DNA of 61,909 nt from Marinitenerispora sediminis. GTDB taxonomy: Bacteria; Actinomycetota; Actinomycetes; Streptosporangiales; Streptosporangiaceae. The position numbers and the translations under genes are program-made. Below, in pieces: positions 58,576 to 61,909 of the stretch. A model generated the notes under the pieces. The model ran no database searches, was not told where the DNA came from, and saw only the letters and a program-made list of their open reading frames with translations. The stretch spans positions 1-61,909 of the forward strand of contig NZ_QEIO01000052.1 of NCBI RefSeq assembly GCF_003336425.1, given 5' to 3'. The number at the start of each line of letters is the position of its first letter. Position 1 is the first letter of the stretch.

Positions 58576-59455
58576 CCGGCCCGGCGTGCCTGCGCCGCCC
58601 GGGGAACACACCGCAGGCACCCGCCCGGTGGCGCCTCCGGTGGTGCGCCCGCTCCGGGGTGGGCGCTCCGGTCCGCAACGCGGGGGCGCTGCCCGCCGCT
58701 CGGCCGGTCCGCGGCGTTCACGGGGCGCGGCGCGGGGCCAGGGCCGGACCGGCCTGCCCGCGGGCACCACCGGGGTGAGGGCTGCGGAACCGGACGCCGG
58801 CGCAGGGCCGGCGGCGCGGCTCCCCGGCGGCGCCTCACCGGCCATGCGGGCGGCCTCGGGGCCGACCGCGGCACCTGGCGGCGCCGGCGCCGCCGACCGG
58901 GCTCCGCCACGGCTCGCAGCGCTGACGGGGGCCGGTGTGCCGGCCGGTGGCCGTTTGCGGCCCCCGGCCCCTTGAGCGGGGAGCGGTCAGCCAGTGGTTC
59001 CGGGTGGCGCCGCGGGTCCTCGCGTGCGGGGCACGGCCTCTGTGTGCGGCATGGCGTTCCACGGCCGGTCCGGCAGGTGGCGGCCCTGGTCCTCTGCCGG
59101 AGCCTGCCGGGAGGGGGGTTGAGCCGCCGACTCCCGCGCGCCCGTCGCCCATCGGGCGGATGCGGACGTGCGCGGCTGGTACCGGGCGGGCGCGGCGGCA
59201 GGTGCCCGCTACGCTCCGGGTGCCAGGCGCGGCCACCGGCGTTCACGCACGCGGCCCCGGGCACATGGAGTGCGGCGCGTCCGCCAGCATACGGACCGCG
59301 GCTACGCAGACCGGTCCGGCGCCGGGAAGGCGGACGCGCCCCCGCCGGAGGGCCAGCGAGGCCTCGACGTCCCACCGGACATGGAGCGCGGCCAGAGCCG
59401 TGCCAGGGCCCGCGCCACCGCTCCCCGGCGCCGCCAGCAGGCCACCGTCAACGGC
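58576..59455. other. Long gene-free GC-rich region
   Basis: About 880 bases between convergent genes with no protein-like frame on either strand, similar in texture to 53.6-55.0 kb (many GCGG/CCGG strings, Arg/Pro/Gly by-product frames). I see no clear hairpin with a T-run. Confidence 0.5.
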
Positions 59456-59794
59456 TCAGCAGCCCTCGCATCCCTCGGCGCGGCCGGTCACCGAACGGCC
59501 GCGCCGCTGGACGCGGTCGAGCCGACGTCGCAGCCGGCGGGCGATGTGCAACTGCCGGTCGCGGTCGTCCCTGGCGTTCCACCAGCGGGCGTACGCCTCG
59601 ATCCGGTTGGCCCGCAGCTCCGCGAGCTCGGCCTCCAGGCGGCGCACCTCGCCCTGGAGGTGGGTGTGGTCGCGCTGGTGCTCCAGCATGGCGTCCTCGA
59701 AGTCCCGCGCCGCGAGCTCGGCGTGCCGGATCCGCGCGGACAGGACGTCCACGACCGCCCCCGCGCCCAGCCGGATTCCCGCTACGAACCACAC
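59456..59794 (-). CDS. Small coiled-coil protein
   Basis: 112 residues from GTG 59794. Heptad-like region HAELAARDFEDAMLEHQRD and LQGEVRRLEAELAELRANRI predicts a coiled coil over about residues 25-70, followed by a very basic helix (RRLRRRLDRVQRRGRSVTGR) and a C-terminal CEGC. No family recognised. The start lacks a ribosome site; GATACA 10 bases upstream suggests a leaderless message. The basic tail could bind nucleic acid or anionic lipid. Confidence 0.55.
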   Translation of the reverse strand: MWFVAGIRLGAGAVVDVLSARIRHAELAARDFEDAMLEHQRDHTHLQGEVRRLEAELAELRANRIEAYARWWNARDDRDRQLHIARRLRRRLDRVQRRGRSVTGRAEGCEGC

Positions 59795-59997
59795 ACCGTC
59801 TGTGTATCCCAGGGCCCCTCCGTCACATCGAGGACCGGCGCAAAATGTACGGAAAGTACCAGATGACCGAAGTGCGACAGCGGACGTCCGCCGCCGAGTT
59901 CGGGTACGCTGCGGCCCCGGCCGCCCCGGCCGCCCCGGCGGACCCGCGGACCCGCGGGCCCGGAGACGGCGCTGCGGCACGGCGGCTCTCGCCCCGC

Positions 59998-61305
59998 CTA
60001 CGCCGCCATCGCGGTGCGCCGGCGGGTCTGCGGCAGGCCGACGACCACCCGGCGGCGGGACTGCGCGCCGGGGCGGATCGGCCGCACGTCGGCGTAGATC
60101 TGCTCGAACCTGTCCAGCGAGCGCTCATGGTCGTGCTGCGCCGCGATCTCCCGGCTCGCCGCACCCAGGGCCGCGCGGCGCTCCGGCGACTCCAGCACCT
60201 GGAGGAGGCGCTCGGTGAGCGCGGCGACGTCGCCCGGCGGGTACAGGTAGCCGTTGCGTCCCGGGCGCACCAGGTGCGGGAGGGCGAGCGCGTCGGCCGC
60301 CACCACCGGGAGCCCGGTGGACATCGCCTCCAGGGTCGCGATGCTCTGGAGCTCGGCGACGCTGCCGATCGCGAAGAGGTCGGCCGCCACGTAGGTCAGC
60401 GGCAGGTCGGCGTCGGGGACGAAGCCGAGGAAGTGCACGCGGTCGGCCACGCCGAGCGCCTCGGCGAGCTCGCGCAGCTCGCGCTCGCGCTGCCCGGTGC
60501 CCGCCAGCGCCAGCTGGACGTCCTGCCGGTTGAGCACGCGGGGCAGGGCGCGGACCAGCTCGTCGATGCGCTTCTCGACGTCCAGTCGGCCGACGAACAG
60601 CATGGTCGTGCGGTCCGGCAGGCCGAAGAACGCCCGTGCCGCCGCCCGCTCGTCCGGCCGCGGCTGGAAGCGCCGCAGGTCGATACCGCAGGAGACGGCC
60701 TCGATCGGCCGGGTGAAGCCCTTGCCCGCCAGCAGCTGGGCGGCGCGCTCGGTGGGCGTGGTGACGTAGTCGGCCTCGTGGGCGACCGCGACCATGTCGC
60801 GCCAGGCGAGCGAGCCGACCACCTGGTGCAGCCGCTCGGGGACGTAGGCGTGCGCGAACAGGTTGTCCGGCATGAAGTGGTTGGTCAGCACCACGGGCGT
60901 GCCGGAGCGCCGGCCGCAGCGGATGGTGGCGCGGCTGATGGTGAAGTGGCTCTGCGCGTGCACCACGTGGGGGGCGAGCCGGTCGATCAGCCGCGCGACG
61001 TGCCCGGTGACGCCGAGGGGGACCGCCGTGCGCATCGTGGGGTGCACGAGCACCGGCGCCGAGCGCAGCCGGTGCAGGGTCACGCCGTCGCGGTACTCGA
61101 TGCGCGGCTCCCCGTCGGCCGACGCGCACACGACGTGCACGTCGTTGCCCCGCGCGGCGAGCCCGGTGGCCAGCCGGTGGGTGAAGTAGCCGCACCCGTT
61201 GACGTCCGGCGGGTAGGTGTCGGTCCCGATGAGGACGCGGCGCGGCGCGTCGTCCGCGCGGCTCGCCTGGCCGGTATGGCTGCGGGAACGCTGGATGGCC
61301 GTCAT
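59998..61305 (-). CDS. Glycosyltransferase family 4
   Basis: 435 residues, GT-B fold. RRVLIGTDTYPPDVNGCGYFTHRLATGLAARGNDVHVV opens the acceptor domain; the donor domain has LFVGRLDVEKRIDELVRAL and IGSVAELQSIATLEAMSTGLPVVAADALALPHLV with the EX7E Glu residues. This resembles actinobacterial glycolipid glycosyltransferases, including glycosyl-diacylglycerol types. ATG 61305 overlaps the stop of the upstream permease gene by ATGA, so the two are coupled and may act on the same envelope glycolipid. Confidence 0.88.
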   Translation of the reverse strand: MTAIQRSRSHTGQASRADDAPRRVLIGTDTYPPDVNGCGYFTHRLATGLAARGNDVHVVCASADGEPRIEYRDGVTLHRLRSAPVLVHPTMRTAVPLGVTGHVARLIDRLAPHVVHAQSHFTISRATIRCGRRSGTPVVLTNHFMPDNLFAHAYVPERLHQVVGSLAWRDMVAVAHEADYVTTPTERAAQLLAGKGFTRPIEAVSCGIDLRRFQPRPDERAAARAFFGLPDRTTMLFVGRLDVEKRIDELVRALPRVLNRQDVQLALAGTGQRERELRELAEALGVADRVHFLGFVPDADLPLTYVAADLFAIGSVAELQSIATLEAMSTGLPVVAADALALPHLVRPGRNGYLYPPGDVAALTERLLQVLESPERRAALGAASREIAAQHDHERSLDRFEQIYADVRPIRPGAQSRRRVVVGLPQTRRRTAMAA

Positions 61306-61909
61306 GAGACTTCTCCTGAACTCGTGTGGACCAGATCGGATCCGGGTCTAGTAGGGTTTTCCGGCAGCCGCCGGTCCGCCTCGGGGTTGCGGTTCTCGGC
61401 CCGGGCCAGGACCGCGGTCCCGACGATGGCCAGGACGGCCGATCCCGCGGCCAGCAGCCGGTCCGGGGTCGTGGCGGGGACGCCCTCGCCGAGGAGCAGC
61501 GTGCCGATGGCCGCCCCGGTGACCGGGTCGACGACCAGCAGCGTCGCGTAGGCGGCGGCGAAGTGCCCCGTACGGTAGGCGTTCTGCTGGAGCAGGCCGC
61601 CGAACAGCGCCACCGCGACCGCGAGGACCGTCAGCCAGCTGAGCACCGCGGCGAGGTCGCTCGCGGTCGCCGCGGCCACCACCCGGGCCAGCGCCGACGT
61701 CGTGCCGAGCGCGACGCCCCCGAGGGCCGCGAGCAGCACGGCGCGGGCGCCGGCCGGGATCCGGTGCGCCGCCGCGTACCCCGCCGCGCCGAGGGCGACG
61801 ACCGCGGCCACCAGCAGCACGGCGGTTCCGGTGGCCATCGCCGGGGCCGCGGACGTGTGGGGGAACAGCAGGAGCACCCCCGTGAGGCCGACCATGACCG
61901 CCGCCCCCG
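61302..61909 (-). CDS. EamA/DMT-type permease, 5' end beyond window
   Basis: The visible 200 residues hold about six membrane helices (VGLTGVLLLFPHTSAA, ATGTAVLLVAAVVALGAAGYAAA, AVLLAALGGVALGTTSALARVV, VLSWLTVLAVAVALFGGLLQQ, AAAYATLLVVDPVTGAAIGTLLLGEG, LLAAGSAVLAIVGTAVLA). PVTGAAIGTLLLGEGVP is the C-terminal EamA signature. The frame is open to the right edge, so the start lies outside. Coupled to the glycosyltransferase by ATGA; a flippase-like role for a glycolipid or its precursor is possible. Confidence 0.75.
   Translation of the reverse strand, partial: GAAVMVGLTGVLLLFPHTSAAPAMATGTAVLLVAAVVALGAAGYAAAHRIPAGARAVLLAALGGVALGTTSALARVVAAATASDLAAVLSWLTVLAVAVALFGGLLQQNAYRTGHFAAAYATLLVVDPVTGAAIGTLLLGEGVPATTPDRLLAAGSAVLAIVGTAVLARAENRNPEADRRLPENPTRPGSDLVHTSSGEVS

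Noticed and set aside
58935-60218. Long plus-strand frames near the right end
   Set aside because: They run antisense to the coiled-coil and GT4 genes and through gene-free DNA; composition is not protein-like.

Overview
The window is GC-rich DNA (about 72-74% by eye) with GTG starts, GTGA/ATGA overlaps and leaderless promoters, so it comes from a filamentous actinobacterium. Gene content and order (ppdK, glyS, znuCB-zur, uppS-recO, leuA) fit Streptomycetales/Streptosporangiales; a Nocardiopsaceae-like source is a guess.

Layout. 1-2.9 kb: ribulokinase gene cut by the left edge, which carries a fold-back inverted repeat, under a LacI repressor. 3.3-11.7 kb: housekeeping genes (dGTPase, DUF218 protein, PPDK, hemolysin III, glycyl-tRNA synthetase, small monooxygenase). 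11.8-15.5 kb: a 1235-residue two-domain transferase (GT2 plus TagF-like) for a teichoic-acid type polymer. 16-24.9 kb: zinc uptake and Zur (no znuA), two sister SGNH hydrolases, uppS, recO, a CAP-domain protein, and leuA behind a leucine leader peptide.

24.9-38.4 kb is a purine/allantoin catabolic island: uricase, HIU hydrolase and OHCU decarboxylase on the plus strand; allantoinase and the operon hyi-glxR-gcl-alc on the minus strand; then an unassigned CitE-like protein (DUF6986 type) and an IclR regulator. Together they take urate through allantoin, allantoate and ureidoglycolate to glyoxylate, tartronate semialdehyde and hydroxypyruvate. Two matching palindromes, before hyi and before the IclR gene, look like the regulator's operators. 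Oddities are a Gcl with Glu where the family has Val, a GlxR whose C-terminus is replaced by 28-bp repeats, and no ureidoglycolate lyase unless the DUF6986 protein does that job. An HxlR regulator / 68-residue Cys peptide / DsbA-like module lies inside the island.

38.6-40.9 kb is a lower-GC module: TetR with duplicated operators, an amidohydrolase gene broken by an internal deletion, and an esterase. 41.2-53.6 kb holds rocD, an acyl-CoA synthetase, a receptor kinase, a DUF6228 gene between 35-bp direct repeats, thiD with a TPP riboswitch, two alanine/sodium symporters, a DUF6457 protein and an OFA transporter. 53.6-61.9 kb has two glycosyltransferases, an aminotransferase/LysR pair, a coiled-coil protein, an EamA-type permease cut by the right edge, and two long GC-rich stretches without genes (53.6-55.0 and 58.6-59.5 kb). 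No rRNA, tRNA, insertion sequence or CRISPR array was seen.
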